The notes under the pieces were generated by a model. That model searched no databases, had not been told where the DNA came from, and worked only from the letters and a program-made list of their open reading frames with translations. A stretch of 64,000 nt of DNA from NCBI RefSeq assembly GCF_900104065.1, contig NZ_FNLC01000003.1:310001-374000 (forward strand), read 5' to 3'. Position 1 is the stretch's first letter. Every line of letters starts with the position of its first letter. The position numbers were made by a program, and so were the translations under genes. Source of the DNA: Natronobacterium texcoconense. GTDB taxonomy: Archaea; Halobacteriota; Halobacteria; Halobacteriales; Natrialbaceae. Of the stretch, positions 46,535 to 56,156 are shown piece after piece.

Positions 46535-48676
46535 TCAGGTCAGATCCAGCGCTTCGACGCCGCGGAACGCGAACGCCGTCCCGTCGTCGTCCTCCGCGAC
46601 GCCGACGTCCCAGCCGTGGTCGGCGGCGATCTCCTCGACGTGATCCAGTTGCATCGCACTCCCATCGGTTCCGTTCAGTCGACCGGGCGTCGGCGCGCCC
46701 TGCCGTCCGTCGGAGCCGGTCGCCGTCGGTCTGTCGCCGACGACGTAGAAGCCGTCGTCCGTCGCGCCGACGGTGACGGTGACCGGATCGGTGCCGTTCT
46801 CGCTTTCGGTGCCGGTATCGATCGCGGTCTCGAGGACGTTCTCGAACAACTCGCGTAGCCGATCCCTGTTGGCCTCGAGGATGAGGTCGCTCTCGGTGAC
46901 CAGTCGTGCGCCGTCGGCCTCGACGGTCGTCCAGGCGTGGCGTGCGACGTCGCTGACCGCGACCGGTTCGACCTCCTCGCCCTCAGTGCCGACGGTCTCG
47001 AGCAGTTCGTCGAGTGCGATCTCGAGTTCCTCGTGGGACTCCTCGATCGTCTCGAAATACTCCTCTTTGCCGCTTTTCTGGGCGAGTTCGAGATAGCTTC
47101 GCGCGACGGTCAACTGTGGTTCGATATCGTCGTCGGCGAGTTCGGCGATACTCTCGAGGCGCTTCGTGGCGGCTGCGTGCTCGAGTTCGCGACGTTTGCG
47201 GTCGGTGACGTCGTCGTAGACGAGCAGTCCGGCTTTGGTTCGTTCGCCGCCCTCGTCCCCGTCGTCGACCGTCTGGAGCGGGACGACGGTCAACACGAAG
47301 TCGCGCGTCCCGTCGACGGTGTCGCGGCGGTGGATGAGCAGTTGCTGTTTTCCGGCGCGGAGCGCCTCGTCGAGCGCGGCCGTCCGCTCCTCGAGACCGT
47401 CGGGGACGGTGTACTCTGCGAGCGCCTCGCCGACGACCGTCTCGTCGTCGCCGAACGTCTCGTTGAAGGCGTCGTTGACGGTTCGAACGACCGGCGTTCC
47501 GTCCGTGACCTCGTATCGGACCGCAGGGTCCGGGAACCGTTCGAACAGGGTCTGGAGTCGGTCGCGTTCGTTCTCGAGCTGTCTGCAGGCGTCGGCGAAC
47601 AGGTTCTGTTTGTCCGCGAGCCGATCGCGCTGTCGTCTGATCCGGTCGCGGTCGTTGATCAGGCCGAGTTCCGTCCAGTTTCGCTCGAGGATCGTCGCGG
47701 TGTAGCCACACAGCGACTCGAGCATCTCGAGGTCGGACTCGGCGGAGGAGTTTTCGCTGCCGGTGTCGACGACGACCTGCAGTACGCCGACGTCGCCGAC
47801 CGGGATGCTGTACAGCAAGCGGTCGGTATCGCCGGCACCACCGAGCACGTCGTGGCCCGCGAGGTCGATGTGCGTCGGCTTGCCGGATCGGAACGCTTCC
47901 CCGAACGGGCTCCGAACCGGCGTGTCGCCGAGCGCTTGCTCGGGGACTGCCGGCGAGGACGCCCGGGGCACGAGGTCGCCGAAGTTGACGGTCGCGAGCC
48001 AACAGTAGTCGAAGCCGAGCACGTCGACGACTTCGTCGATCAGTTGCTCGAAGAGAATCTCGCGGTCGCGACAGTCGGCGATTCGAGCGGCGGCCTGTAG
48101 CAGGGTCGTCGTCCGCGAGGACGTCTCGCCTGCCGACCGCGAACTCCCGTCGTCGATCCGTCGTGACCGGCGGTCGCGGTCCGATCGCGATCCGCCCTCG
48201 AGTTCCTCGAGTGACTTCGACTTGCTAGTCTCCGTGGAGTCCTCGATGACGGCCGCGTGATAGACTTTCGCGACTTCGTCGGCGAGGTGGACGAGCGCGT
48301 CGTCCGTGTTCCGGCGGACGTAGCCGTCGATTTCGTCGGCCGAGCGGGCAGTCGCCGACGCGTAGGACTCGTCCGTATAGAGGACAAAGGGCGTCGTTCC
48401 ACAGCGGTTGACCACCTCGAGCAGGTCCGTGGTCGTCGCGGCGTCGGTGTCGTCGTCGGAACCCACTTCTGCGAAGACGACGCAGTCGGCCTGTGGCGCG
48501 AGTTCGCCGAGGTCCGCGAGCGAACTGACAGCGTGGATCGTCGACTTCGACTCCGTTCCGGGGGCAGTATCCGCCAGTGCGTGCTCCAGTGCGGCCGCTC
48601 CGTCGCGGGCCATCGCTTCGGTCTGGGCCGCATAGAGAATCGTTTGGGGCCGGGGACGCGTTGACGAGTATGCCAT
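46535..48676 (-). CDS. GAF/PAS sensor with degenerate histidine-kinase domain
   Basis: A 713-residue cytoplasmic protein: a receiver-like N-terminus without a clear phospho-Asp site (1-150), a low-complexity linker, GAF (about 190-345), coiled coil (345-395), PAS (about 390-500), then a HisKA-like dimerisation region and an ATPase-like domain (about 600-710). In the HisKA region the usual SHDLRNPL is replaced by DDDIEPQL (about 515-522), so the phospho-accepting histidine is missing. In the ATP-binding part the N box reads LFENVLETAIDT and the G1 box VGDRPTATGS, lacking key residues. It is probably a pseudokinase that senses and scaffolds. Confidence 0.8.
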   Translation of the reverse strand: MAYSSTRPRPQTILYAAQTEAMARDGAAALEHALADTAPGTESKSTIHAVSSLADLGELAPQADCVVFAEVGSDDDTDAATTTDLLEVVNRCGTTPFVLYTDESYASATARSADEIDGYVRRNTDDALVHLADEVAKVYHAAVIEDSTETSKSKSLEELEGGSRSDRDRRSRRIDDGSSRSAGETSSRTTTLLQAAARIADCRDREILFEQLIDEVVDVLGFDYCWLATVNFGDLVPRASSPAVPEQALGDTPVRSPFGEAFRSGKPTHIDLAGHDVLGGAGDTDRLLYSIPVGDVGVLQVVVDTGSENSSAESDLEMLESLCGYTATILERNWTELGLINDRDRIRRQRDRLADKQNLFADACRQLENERDRLQTLFERFPDPAVRYEVTDGTPVVRTVNDAFNETFGDDETVVGEALAEYTVPDGLEERTAALDEALRAGKQQLLIHRRDTVDGTRDFVLTVVPLQTVDDGDEGGERTKAGLLVYDDVTDRKRRELEHAAATKRLESIAELADDDIEPQLTVARSYLELAQKSGKEEYFETIEESHEELEIALDELLETVGTEGEEVEPVAVSDVARHAWTTVEADGARLVTESDLILEANRDRLRELFENVLETAIDTGTESENGTDPVTVTVGATDDGFYVVGDRPTATGSDGRQGAPTPGRLNGTDGSAMQLDHVEEIAADHGWDVGVAEDDDGTAFAFRGVEALDLT

Positions 48677-48958
48677 CGATGTGTTCGAGCGAATTGGTCG
48701 CCTACATACACTGTCCGGAAGACCGGGGTAAAGATTCTTCGGCCACGTCTGACGCTAATTTCTACCAGTAGCAGAAAATAACTAGTCGATGTCGTCGAAA
48801 CGAGGTCGCTACCTCGCCGTCTGGCGGTTCTCGAGCGGATTTCTGCCGTTCGTCTCCGGACGTCGAACGCGATCGACCGATCCCTACGCTATCCGGTGAT
48901 TCTCCAGCGGTGAACGTTGCGGAACTGTTTTAGGCGCTGGCTGGCCAACACAACTATA

Positions 48959-51733
48959 ATGAGTGACCTGGCGGACGAGTACCGCCTCGAGTACTTCGAG
49001 GAGGAAGGATTCGTGCGAACGGAGTGTCCCGGATGTGGGAACCACTTCTGGACGCGCGATACGGACCGGGAGACCTGCGGTGAGCCGCCGTGTGAGGAGT
49101 ACGACTTCATCGGCGACCCCGGCTTCGACGAGGAGTACAGTCTCGAGGAGATGCGAGAGGCGTTCCTCTCGTTCTTCGAGGAGCACGACCACGAACGGAT
49201 CGACCCCTATCCCGTCGCCGCCAACCGCTGGCGCGACGACGTCTTGCTGACCCAGGCGTCGATCTACGACTTCCAGCCGCTCGTCACCTCGGGGGAGACG
49301 CCGCCGCCGGCAAACCCCCTCACGGTGAGCCAGCCCTGCATCCGGATGCAGGACATCGACAACGTCGGCAAGACGGGGCGGCACACGATGGCCTTCGAGA
49401 TGATGGCCCATCACGCGTTCAACAGCCGCGAGGACACCGACGCCGAGTACGCCTACGAAGGCGAGGTCTACTGGAAGAACCGGACCGTCGAACTCTGTGA
49501 CACCCTGCTCGACGAGATGGGCGCGGACATCACGGACGTCACCTACATCGAAGACCCCTGGGTCGGCGGCGGCAACGCCGGCCCCGCGATCGAGGTCATC
49601 TACAGGGGCCTCGAGCTCGCGACGCTCGTCTTCATGTGCATGGAGCAGGATCCCGACGGCGAGTACGAGCTCAAGGACGGGAACCGCTACTCCTTCATGG
49701 ACACGTACATCGTCGACACAGGCTACGGCCTCGAGCGCTGGACCTGGATGAGCCAGGGGACGCCGACGGTCTACGAGGCGATCTACCCCGACATGATCGA
49801 CTTCCTGAAGGACAACGCAGGGATCGATCACACCGACGAGGAGGCCGAACTCGTCGGCCGCGCCGCTCGTCTCTCCGGAAACCTGGACATCGACGACGTC
49901 GACGACGTCGAAGCGGCTCGCGGCGACATCGCCGACCAGCTCGACGTCTCGGTCGACGAACTTCGGGAGCTGGTCGAACCGCTCGAGGACGTCTACGCCA
50001 TCGCCGACCACTGTCGCACCCTCGCGTACATGCTCGGCGACGGCATCGTTCCCTCGAACGTCGGCACGGGTTACCTCGCACGAATGGTCCTTCGCCGCAC
50101 GAAACGGCTCTGTGACAACGTCGGCGTCGACGCCCCGCTGGACGAACTCGTCGACATGCAGGCCGATCGCCTGGGCTACGAGAACCGCGATACGATCCGC
50201 GACATCGTCCGTACCGAGGTCGAGAAATATCGCGAGACGTTAGAGCGTGGCGGTCGTCGCGTCGAGACGCTGGCCGAGGAGTACGCCGAGAAAGGCGAGT
50301 CGATCCCGACCGACGAACTGATCGAACTCTACGACTCCCACGGCATCCAGCCCGATATGGTCGAAGAGATCGCCGCCGAAGCCGGCGCCGACGTCGCGGT
50401 CCCTGACGACTTCTACAGTCTCGTCGCGGACCGTCACGACACCGTCGAGGCGGTCGAGGAGGCGACCGAGGAGGAAGACGAGCGGTTCGCCGACCTCCCC
50501 GAGACCGAGAAGCTCTACTACGACGATCAGCAGCGAACCCACTTCGAGGCGGTCGTACTGGACGTCTTCGAGCGTGAGGACGGCTACGACGTCGTGCTCG
50601 ACCAGACGATGTTCTACCCCGAAGGCGGCGGCCAGCCTGCCGACACGGGAACGCTCTCGACCGACGACACGACCGTCGAGGTCGAGGACGTCCAGATCGA
50701 GGACGGCGTCATCCTCCATCGGACCGACGAGAACCCCGGCAAGGGCGAGTTCGTCAACGGCCGGATCGACGCCGATCGCCGCCGACAGCTCATGCGCCAT
50801 CACACGGCGACACACATCGTCATCCACTCGGCCCGCCAGGTGCTCGGCGATCACGTCCGCCAGGCCGGTGCCCAGAAGGGCGTCGACTCCTCGCGGATCG
50901 ACCTGCGTCACTACGACCGGATCTCTCGTGAGGACGTCAAGGCGATCGAACGTCGCGCAAACGAGATCGTGATGGAAAACACTGCGGTCAGCCAGGAGTG
51001 GCCCGACCGCCACGACGCCGAGGCCGAACACGGCTTCGACCTCTACCAGGGTGGCATCCCGCCGGGCGAACAGATCCGGCTCATTCACGTCGACGAGGAC
51101 GTCCAGGCCTGCGGTGGCACCCACGTCGCCCGCACCGGCGACGTCGGATCGATCAAGGTCCTCTCGACCGAGCGCGTCCAGGACGGTGTCGAACGAATTA
51201 CGTTCGCCGCTGGCGAGGCCGCACTCGAGGCGACCCAGCGCAAGGAAGACGCCCTCTACGGGGCCGCCGAGGTTCTCGACGTCACGCCCGACGAAGTACC
51301 CGATACCGCCGAACGGTTCTTCGAGGAGTGGAAAGACCGGGGGAAGCAGATCGAGGACCTGAAAGAACAGCTCGCGGCGGCCCGTGCGGGTGGCGGCGGT
51401 GACGCCGAGGAAATCGATCTCGGTGACACGACCGCTGTCGTCGACCGCATCGACGCCGACATGGACGAACTCCGTCCAACGGCAACTGCGATCGCCGACG
51501 AAGGACAGATCGCTGTCCTCGGTAGTGGCACCGATAGCGCCCAGTTCGTCGTTGCCGTTCCCGACGACGTCGGCGTCAACGCCGGCGAGGTCGTCGGCGA
51601 ACTCGCCGCCAGGGTCGGCGGCGGCGGTGGCGGCCCACCGGACTTCGCACAAGGTGGTGGCCCCAACGTCGAGGATCTGGACGACGCACTCGAGGACGCG
51701 CCGGACGTGTTACGGCAAGTCCTCGACGCCTGA
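48959..51733 (+). CDS. alaS: Alanyl-tRNA synthetase
   Basis: A 924-residue archaeal-type enzyme. An N-terminal extension with a zinc-like CPGCGNHFW and CGEPPC leads into the catalytic domain (class II motif 1 near [13 protein letters not shown], then [13 protein letters not shown]). The editing domain has HHTATHIV and the CGGTH zinc/catalytic motif ([13 protein letters not shown]). The C-terminal domain contains the glycine-rich stretch [15 protein letters not shown]. Start ATG 48959 with a TATA-like GTTTTAGG (48927-48934) 26 bases upstream. It charges tRNA-Ala. Confidence 0.97.
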   Translation: MSDLADEYRLEYFEEEGFVRTECPGCGNHFWTRDTDRETCGEPPCEEYDFIGDPGFDEEYSLEEMREAFLSFFEEHDHERIDPYPVAANRWRDDVLLTQASIYDFQPLVTSGETPPPANPLTVSQPCIRMQDIDNVGKTGRHTMAFEMMAHHAFNSREDTDAEYAYEGEVYWKNRTVELCDTLLDEMGADITDVTYIEDPWVGGGNAGPAIEVIYRGLELATLVFMCMEQDPDGEYELKDGNRYSFMDTYIVDTGYGLERWTWMSQGTPTVYEAIYPDMIDFLKDNAGIDHTDEEAELVGRAARLSGNLDIDDVDDVEAARGDIADQLDVSVDELRELVEPLEDVYAIADHCRTLAYMLGDGIVPSNVGTGYLARMVLRRTKRLCDNVGVDAPLDELVDMQADRLGYENRDTIRDIVRTEVEKYRETLERGGRRVETLAEEYAEKGESIPTDELIELYDSHGIQPDMVEEIAAEAGADVAVPDDFYSLVADRHDTVEAVEEATEEEDERFADLPETEKLYYDDQQRTHFEAVVLDVFEREDGYDVVLDQTMFYPEGGGQPADTGTLSTDDTTVEVEDVQIEDGVILHRTDENPGKGEFVNGRIDADRRRQLMRHHTATHIVIHSARQVLGDHVRQAGAQKGVDSSRIDLRHYDRISREDVKAIERRANEIVMENTAVSQEWPDRHDAEAEHGFDLYQGGIPPGEQIRLIHVDEDVQACGGTHVARTGDVGSIKVLSTERVQDGVERITFAAGEAALEATQRKEDALYGAAEVLDVTPDEVPDTAERFFEEWKDRGKQIEDLKEQLAAARAGGGGDAEEIDLGDTTAVVDRIDADMDELRPTATAIADEGQIAVLGSGTDSAQFVVAVPDDVGVNAGEVVGELAARVGGGGGGPPDFAQGGGPNVEDLDDALEDAPDVLRQVLDA

Positions 51734-51842
51734 TTGTCGTCGGTCGCGATTCCTGCTCTACTGGATTCTCCTATTCTGGTTCTCGTTTTCTCGACCGTTC
51801 ACCCTACTCTGTGTCAGTTCTCTGCAGGATGCACGAAACACT

Positions 51843-51868
51843 TGTATGCAGTGCATACATTGTATACA
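51843..51868. promoter_or_regulatory. Palindromic operator/promoter of the toxin-antitoxin pair
   Basis: TGTATGCA-G-TGCATACA (51843-51859) is a perfect 8+8 dyad, followed by TGTATACA (51861-51868), another 8-bp palindrome sharing TGTAT/ATACA half-sites. It ends 2 bp before the antitoxin ATG and covers the expected TATA position, so it is a likely autoregulatory operator. Confidence 0.65.
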
Positions 51869-51870
51869 GT

Positions 51871-52161
51871 ATGGGGACGATTTCGACGCGAGTACCAGAT
51901 GATCTCGAGGCCGAACTCGAGGACTATCTCGAAGCAGAACGCCTCGACCGAAGTACAGCCGTTCGAAAACTGCTTGCTGAAGGCCTCGAAGAGTGGCGGC
52001 GCGAACAGGCTCTCGATCGTCTCGAAGACGGCGAGGTAACGTTCACACGGGCAGCCGAAATTGCAGGAGTGTCAACCTGGGAGTTCGCTTCCCTCGCTGA
52101 AGACCGAGGCATTATATGGGTCTCGAGTGAGCATCTCGAATCGGATCTCGACGATCTATAA
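51871..52161 (+). CDS. UPF0175 family antitoxin
   Basis: A 96-residue protein with a ribbon-helix-helix N-terminus (MGTISTRVPDDLEAELEDYL, DRSTAVRKLLAEGLEEW) and the UPF0175 C-terminal half (ALDRLEDGEVTFTRAAEIAGVSTWEFASLAEDRGI). It probably binds the palindromic operator just upstream and neutralises the PIN protein, whose start codon follows its stop without a gap. Codon usage is a little AT-richer than in the neighbouring alaS. Confidence 0.88.
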   Translation: MGTISTRVPDDLEAELEDYLEAERLDRSTAVRKLLAEGLEEWRREQALDRLEDGEVTFTRAAEIAGVSTWEFASLAEDRGIIWVSSEHLESDLDDL

Positions 52162-52674
52162 ATGTGGGTCTTCGACGCAACACCGCTCATCTATCTCGCA
52201 AAAGTCGAGCAACTCGAGTTAGCGTCACATCTGGACGGCTCGTGCCGTATTCCCGAACTCGTATACGACGAAGTCGTAACCACTGGTCTCGAAGAAGGAT
52301 ATCCCGATGCGCGCCGTATCGAGCAACGTGTCGACGATGGAACCTTCGACGTAGTGTCAGTCGACGAGACGCCACTTGTCGATCGCCTCCAGCGAAATCC
52401 GAACGTAAGCGACGCTGACGTCGCAGTCATTGCGTATGCTGAGTCGTTCGATGCAACTGCCGTACTGGACGAGGCTACTGGACGACGAGTCGCAACTGTC
52501 GAAGGAATCGAGACGCGAGGGACAGGGTATCTCATTCTCCTGTGTGCGAAACGGGGCGCTATTTCTCTCTCAGAAGCACGCGAAACGCTCGATGCTATGA
52601 TCGATGCTGGGTGGTATTGTTCGCCCGACCTCTATGCGAAACTCGTTCGAAAGCTCGAGTCGTTCGAGACCTGA
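52162..52674 (+). CDS. PIN-domain toxin (DUF3368-like)
   Basis: A 170-residue PIN-fold putative RNase. It starts MWVFDATPLIYLAKVEQLEL (Asp5 as first metal ligand), continues with PELVYDEVV, SDADVAVIAYAESFDA (acidic ligand) and AVLDEATGRRVA. The ATG directly abuts the antitoxin stop, giving tight translational coupling. DUF3368 proteins paired with UPF0175 form a known toxin-antitoxin class. A complete, apparently intact module. Confidence 0.88.
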   Translation: MWVFDATPLIYLAKVEQLELASHLDGSCRIPELVYDEVVTTGLEEGYPDARRIEQRVDDGTFDVVSVDETPLVDRLQRNPNVSDADVAVIAYAESFDATAVLDEATGRRVATVEGIETRGTGYLILLCAKRGAISLSEARETLDAMIDAGWYCSPDLYAKLVRKLESFET

Positions 52675-52835
52675 GGAAGCCACGATCTGTGGAACCGAAG
52701 CCGTCACCCTCCATCGAGGACCCGACCGACGCCCTCGAGGACCACGTTCTCGAAGGTGGCTGTCGGCTACTTTCGGACGGAACCTGTCCGCGAGAAACCA
52801 TAAAGAACGTATAGAGTCGGCGGGTTGGCGAACGT

Positions 52836-54332
52836 ATGCGTCGCCCGCTCGTTTCACGTCCGTACCTCGGGGCGTGGCTCGTCCTCCTGTGGAGTGCTGC
52901 CCTCGCGTACAGCACCTACGTCAATTTCCTCGGACTCTCTTTCCGACCGCTCGAGTGGAGTCCCGACGATCGACTCGGCGTCAACTACTACGTCTACCAC
53001 TACTCGGCCGAAGCATTGCTCGCCGGTGAAGACTTCTACGCCGCGACGCCACCCGGCTTCGGCGACCACTACACCTATCTCTACCCGCCGGTCACGATCC
53101 TCACCTGGGTACCGTTTACCGCACTCGAGTCGTTCCACGGCTTCCTCCTCCTGACCGCCATCACGATCGCGGTGTCGGCGGCGTCGGCGGTTGCGATCGT
53201 CCGGTTCGTCGAGGACGGCTGGGATCGAACGCTGGGATGGCTCGACGTCGGTGCGATCTTCCTCTTTTTCCTGGGTATCCACTCGACGGGAACGCTCAAC
53301 TTCGGCAACATCAATCTCCTGCTGGCTGCCGGGATCGTCTTCGGCTTCCTCGCGCTCGATCGGGGCCGGGAGGTCACGGCCGGCGTGCTCTTCGGTGCGG
53401 TCGCGCTGATGAAGGTGTTTCCGGCGCTTGTCGGCCTCTACCTGCTGCGAATCCGGTCGTGGGCGGCCATCGCGGGTGCGACGGCGACCGGACTCGGCGG
53501 GCTGGCAGCCTCGGCGATCGTCTTCGGTCCCGACACGCTCTATCGCTTTTTCTTCGAGATTCTACTGCCACGCAGCGACACGGCCGCGTTCGTCGGTGGC
53601 TATCCCCCGGACGGCACCTACTACGTGACGATCCAGCGCCCGCTCTCCCACATCATCTGGAACGTCTACCCCGACGCACCCGCCGCCGTCCTCCCGATCG
53701 CTGCCGCGCTCGTCCTCGGGGCCGTCCTCGCGTACTGCTATCTGGGCCTCGAGACGAAGACCGACCACCTCGTCGCGATCCACGCGACGCTGACGGCGAC
53801 CGTGATCTTCATGTCCTCGTTCCGGTTCTACCTGGCGCTCGTGTTCCTCTCGTGGGTCCCGCTGCTGTACGTCTGGCACGAGGAACCCGACGACCAGCGA
53901 CGGGGACAGGCGGTCGTCCTCGGGGTTGGCCTTCTCGCCGTCGCGTACCTCTGGTACGCTCCGCTGATCTGGTCGTACTGGCCGCTCGTCGTCGCGTTCT
54001 TCGCCGCTGGAGTCGGCGTCGTCTACGCCTGGTACGAGGACGTCGTGCCGACGCTGTTCGTCCTCGGCGGACTGATCGCCAGCATCACCAGCCGTCCCTC
54101 GTCGATGGTCTCGAACGTCCAGGAGTATCCCGGCCCGCTGTCGACGCTGCTCGAACCGCTCGTTACCGTGGGAACGCTCCAGTTGTACGGCCTGCTGGTC
54201 ATGCTCGCGGCCTGTCTGCTCTACAAGTACCGGCAGGGGGTCGGCGTCGCGGACGTCCGCGAGGCAGGACGGGTGCTCCGGACCGACCTCGAGGAGGGCA
54301 CGCGAACGGTTCGAGCACGCCTGAACGGCTGA
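52836..54332 (+). CDS. GT87-like (DUF2029) polytopic membrane glycosyltransferase
   Basis: A 498-residue protein with about 12 membrane helices of the GT87/PIG-M-like GT-C type. An extracellular loop after the first helix (YTYLYPPVTILTWVPF, GVNYYVYHYSAEALLAGEDFY) has the family pattern. NFGNINLLLAAGIVFGFLALDRGREVTAG is characteristic of DUF2029. It would transfer a mannosyl-type sugar from a polyprenyl phosphate; the acceptor is unknown. A TATA-like CCATAAAG precedes the start. Confidence 0.85.
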   Translation: MRRPLVSRPYLGAWLVLLWSAALAYSTYVNFLGLSFRPLEWSPDDRLGVNYYVYHYSAEALLAGEDFYAATPPGFGDHYTYLYPPVTILTWVPFTALESFHGFLLLTAITIAVSAASAVAIVRFVEDGWDRTLGWLDVGAIFLFFLGIHSTGTLNFGNINLLLAAGIVFGFLALDRGREVTAGVLFGAVALMKVFPALVGLYLLRIRSWAAIAGATATGLGGLAASAIVFGPDTLYRFFFEILLPRSDTAAFVGGYPPDGTYYVTIQRPLSHIIWNVYPDAPAAVLPIAAALVLGAVLAYCYLGLETKTDHLVAIHATLTATVIFMSSFRFYLALVFLSWVPLLYVWHEEPDDQRRGQAVVLGVGLLAVAYLWYAPLIWSYWPLVVAFFAAGVGVVYAWYEDVVPTLFVLGGLIASITSRPSSMVSNVQEYPGPLSTLLEPLVTVGTLQLYGLLVMLAACLLYKYRQGVGVADVREAGRVLRTDLEEGTRTVRARLNG

Positions 54333-54350
54333 CCGAAACCGTCGGTTTTC
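54333..54350 (+). terminator. Possible terminator after the GT87-like gene
   Basis: ACCGA-AACCG-TCGGT followed by TTTTC, a 5-bp stem with a short T run immediately after the gene. Archaeal termination needs mainly the T run, so confidence is low. Confidence 0.3.
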
Positions 54351-54375
54351 TCCCACTCGCTCGCGTAGCGAGCGT

Positions 54376-55155
54376 ATGCCAACTGCGTCGAACGGAGACG
54401 TCTCGCTGTTCTACGAACGCGAGGGCGAGGGCGAAACCGTCGTCTTCGTCCCGGAAGCCGGCCTCGGCGGCTGGTCGTGGGGCTGGCAACACGCCGCGCT
54501 TGCCGGTCCCTTCGAGGTCGTCGTCTGGGACCTCCGGGGAACTGGGCGCTCGGACGCGCCACCAGGACCGTACGACCTCGAGACGCTCGCAGACGACCTC
54601 GAGGCGGTACTGGCCGACTGCAATGCACGCAACGTCCACGTCGTCGGGCTCGGACTCGGCGGCGCGATCGCACTCGAGGCCGCCCGGACCTCGAGTCGCG
54701 TCGAGACACTTGCGCTGATCGGCACCGCTGCCCGCGAGTCGGAATTCGATCTCGAGGGACTGTTCGCTCCGCCGGACGACCGGGAGGGGCTTCGAGAGTC
54801 GCTCGAGACGGCTCTCTCGGCAGAGTTCCGCGAGGACCAACCGGAGGTCGTCGACGGAATCGTCGACTGGCGGGCGGACGGCGACGCCGACCGCGCAGGC
54901 TGGGAGGCACAGGTCGGCGCGCTCGAGGGGTTCGACGCGACCGACTGGCTCGTCGAGGTAACTCAGCCAGCGCGGGTCTTGCACGGAACCGACGACGCAC
55001 TGGTTCCTGCGTCGGCCGGTCGAGAACTGGCCCGAGGGCTGCCGCGTGGCGAGTACGTCGAACTCGAGGGGGCGGGCCACCTCGCGACGATCGAGCAGTC
55101 GCGGACGGTCAACGATTTGCTCGTGGGGTTTCTCGAGGAGTGGACGGACGACTAG
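54376..55155 (+). CDS. Alpha/beta hydrolase
   Basis: A 259-residue alpha/beta-hydrolase. The oxyanion/strand-3 pattern VVFVPEAGLGGWSWGWQHAALAG is followed by VVVWDLRGTGRSDAP and the nucleophile elbow VVGLGLGGAIALEAA, where the usual GxSxG serine is replaced by leucine-glycine (GLGLGG). The aspartate LHGTDDALVPASAG and histidine LEGAGHLATIEQ are present. With the nucleophile missing it may have another activity or be non-hydrolytic. A 7-bp GC hairpin (54358-54374) lies just upstream. Confidence 0.85.
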   Translation: MPTASNGDVSLFYEREGEGETVVFVPEAGLGGWSWGWQHAALAGPFEVVVWDLRGTGRSDAPPGPYDLETLADDLEAVLADCNARNVHVVGLGLGGAIALEAARTSSRVETLALIGTAARESEFDLEGLFAPPDDREGLRESLETALSAEFREDQPEVVDGIVDWRADGDADRAGWEAQVGALEGFDATDWLVEVTQPARVLHGTDDALVPASAGRELARGLPRGEYVELEGAGHLATIEQSRTVNDLLVGFLEEWTDD

Positions 55156-55182
55156 GTGCGCTCCGTCTCTGTTTTCGCTGCG

Positions 55183-55524
55183 TCAGTCAGTCCCTTCCGT
55201 TTCGTCCAGGCGATCGCTCAAGCCCTCGAACACCGATTTCGTTCCGTCGGGACCGGTGATAGTCAGCCACGTCTCCTCGTACGGCGGCGAGACGTCGATG
55301 GCGTACTCGGCGAACGAGCAGCACTGTCGTTCGTTCGCGACGAACGTCGCGAGAGCGGCCAGCGTCTCGTCGCTGCCGTCGAAGCGCAGGGTGTAGCCGT
55401 TCTCGCGTTCGGTGACGCCCTCGTAGCGGTCGCCGAGAGCGGATCGGATGTGCTCGGCGCGTTCCGTTCGTTCGTCGGCACTCAACGTGCACTCGATCGA
55501 TGGTGTCGAATCTGATTCCGTCAT
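55183..55524 (-). CDS. Conserved small protein with CC motif
   Basis: A 113-residue acidic protein. The central segment ALATFVANERQCCSFAEYAIDVSPPYEETWLTITGPDGTK resembles small proteins found beside metal- or redox-responsive regulators, with a vicinal cysteine pair that could bind metal or form a disulfide. The specific function is unknown. It is divergent from the HxlR-like regulator gene, which itself has a CCC motif. Confidence 0.7.
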   Translation of the reverse strand: MTESDSTPSIECTLSADERTERAEHIRSALGDRYEGVTERENGYTLRFDGSDETLAALATFVANERQCCSFAEYAIDVSPPYEETWLTITGPDGTKSVFEGLSDRLDETEGTD

Positions 55525-55562
55525 ACTGCGCTTTCGCTTTGCATAGCGAAGTGCTTAAGCTG

Positions 55563-55599
55563 TCGAGTCCGAAGTATTGGAGTAACTTCGACTGCTCGA
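55563..55599. promoter_or_regulatory. Nested dyad between divergent HxlR-like and CC-motif genes
   Basis: An inner dyad CGAAGT (55570-55575) / ACTTCG (55585-55590) lies inside an outer pair TCGAG (55563-55567) / CTCGA (55595-55599). It lies just upstream of the regulator's ATG at 55604, overlapping its expected TATA area (AAGTATTGG), and is a plausible operator. Confidence 0.5.
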
Positions 55600-55603
55600 A
55601 TCT

Positions 55604-55972
55604 ATGTCCGAGAATCCAACGTCGACCGATACCGGCCGTCAGAAACCGGCCGAAAACGCCAGCTGTTGTTGTCCGATCGGCGGAGTACTGGACCTGCTGA
55701 GCAGGAAATACGCGATCCAGGTGATCTGCGTCGTCGGCGCGCTAGAACCGGTCAGGTACGGCGAGATCGAAGACGCGTTCGGTGACGTCAGCAGTTCGAC
55801 GCTGTCGGCACGACTGAACGAGTTGACCGACGCCGACCTCTTAGAGCGCGAGCAACACGATACGATCCCGCCGCAGGTCGAGTATCGGCTCACCACCGAC
55901 GGCACGGAACTTTGCGAGTTGCTGCAGCCGCTGGTGCGGTGGGCCGAGGACCGGTCACTCTCCGAACAGTGA
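55604..55972 (+). CDS. HxlR family winged-helix regulator
   Basis: A 122-residue HxlR-type transcription factor. ASCCCPIGGVLDLLSRKYAIQVICVVGALEPVRYGEIEDAF starts the winged helix; SSSTLSARLNELTDADLLEREQ is the recognition helix region, and PPQVEYRLTTDGTELCELL the wing. The CCC near residue 25 could sense thiol-reactive compounds or metal, as for related redox-sensing HxlR/HypR proteins. It likely controls the divergent CC-motif gene. Confidence 0.88.
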   Translation: MSENPTSTDTGRQKPAENASCCCPIGGVLDLLSRKYAIQVICVVGALEPVRYGEIEDAFGDVSSSTLSARLNELTDADLLEREQHDTIPPQVEYRLTTDGTELCELLQPLVRWAEDRSLSEQ

Positions 55973-56014
55973 TGTCTCGAGTTTGAACCTCTCGATCCGT
56001 GGCAACGACGAGTA

Positions 56015-56068
56015 CCGCACCCTCCCCAGCCGACTCTCTCCCTCACTCTGTTCGTTCGTCCCTCGCGG
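56015..56068 (-). repeat. Dispersed intergenic repeat, copy 2
   Basis: On the minus strand this matches 6874-6932, with the 16-mer TCGGCTGGGGAGGGTG (minus, 56018-56033) identical and the GCGAGGGA block and GAACGA-like centre similar. It lies in the spacer between the HxlR-like gene and the AMP-binding gene. Confidence 0.5.
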
Positions 56069-56156
56069 TTTTCGCGCTGCGATTCGCTGTCGCTTATCGC
56101 ACCGCAGCGCGCCATCGTCGAACGAAGTCACGCTCACTGGTTGACGATCCTCGACA

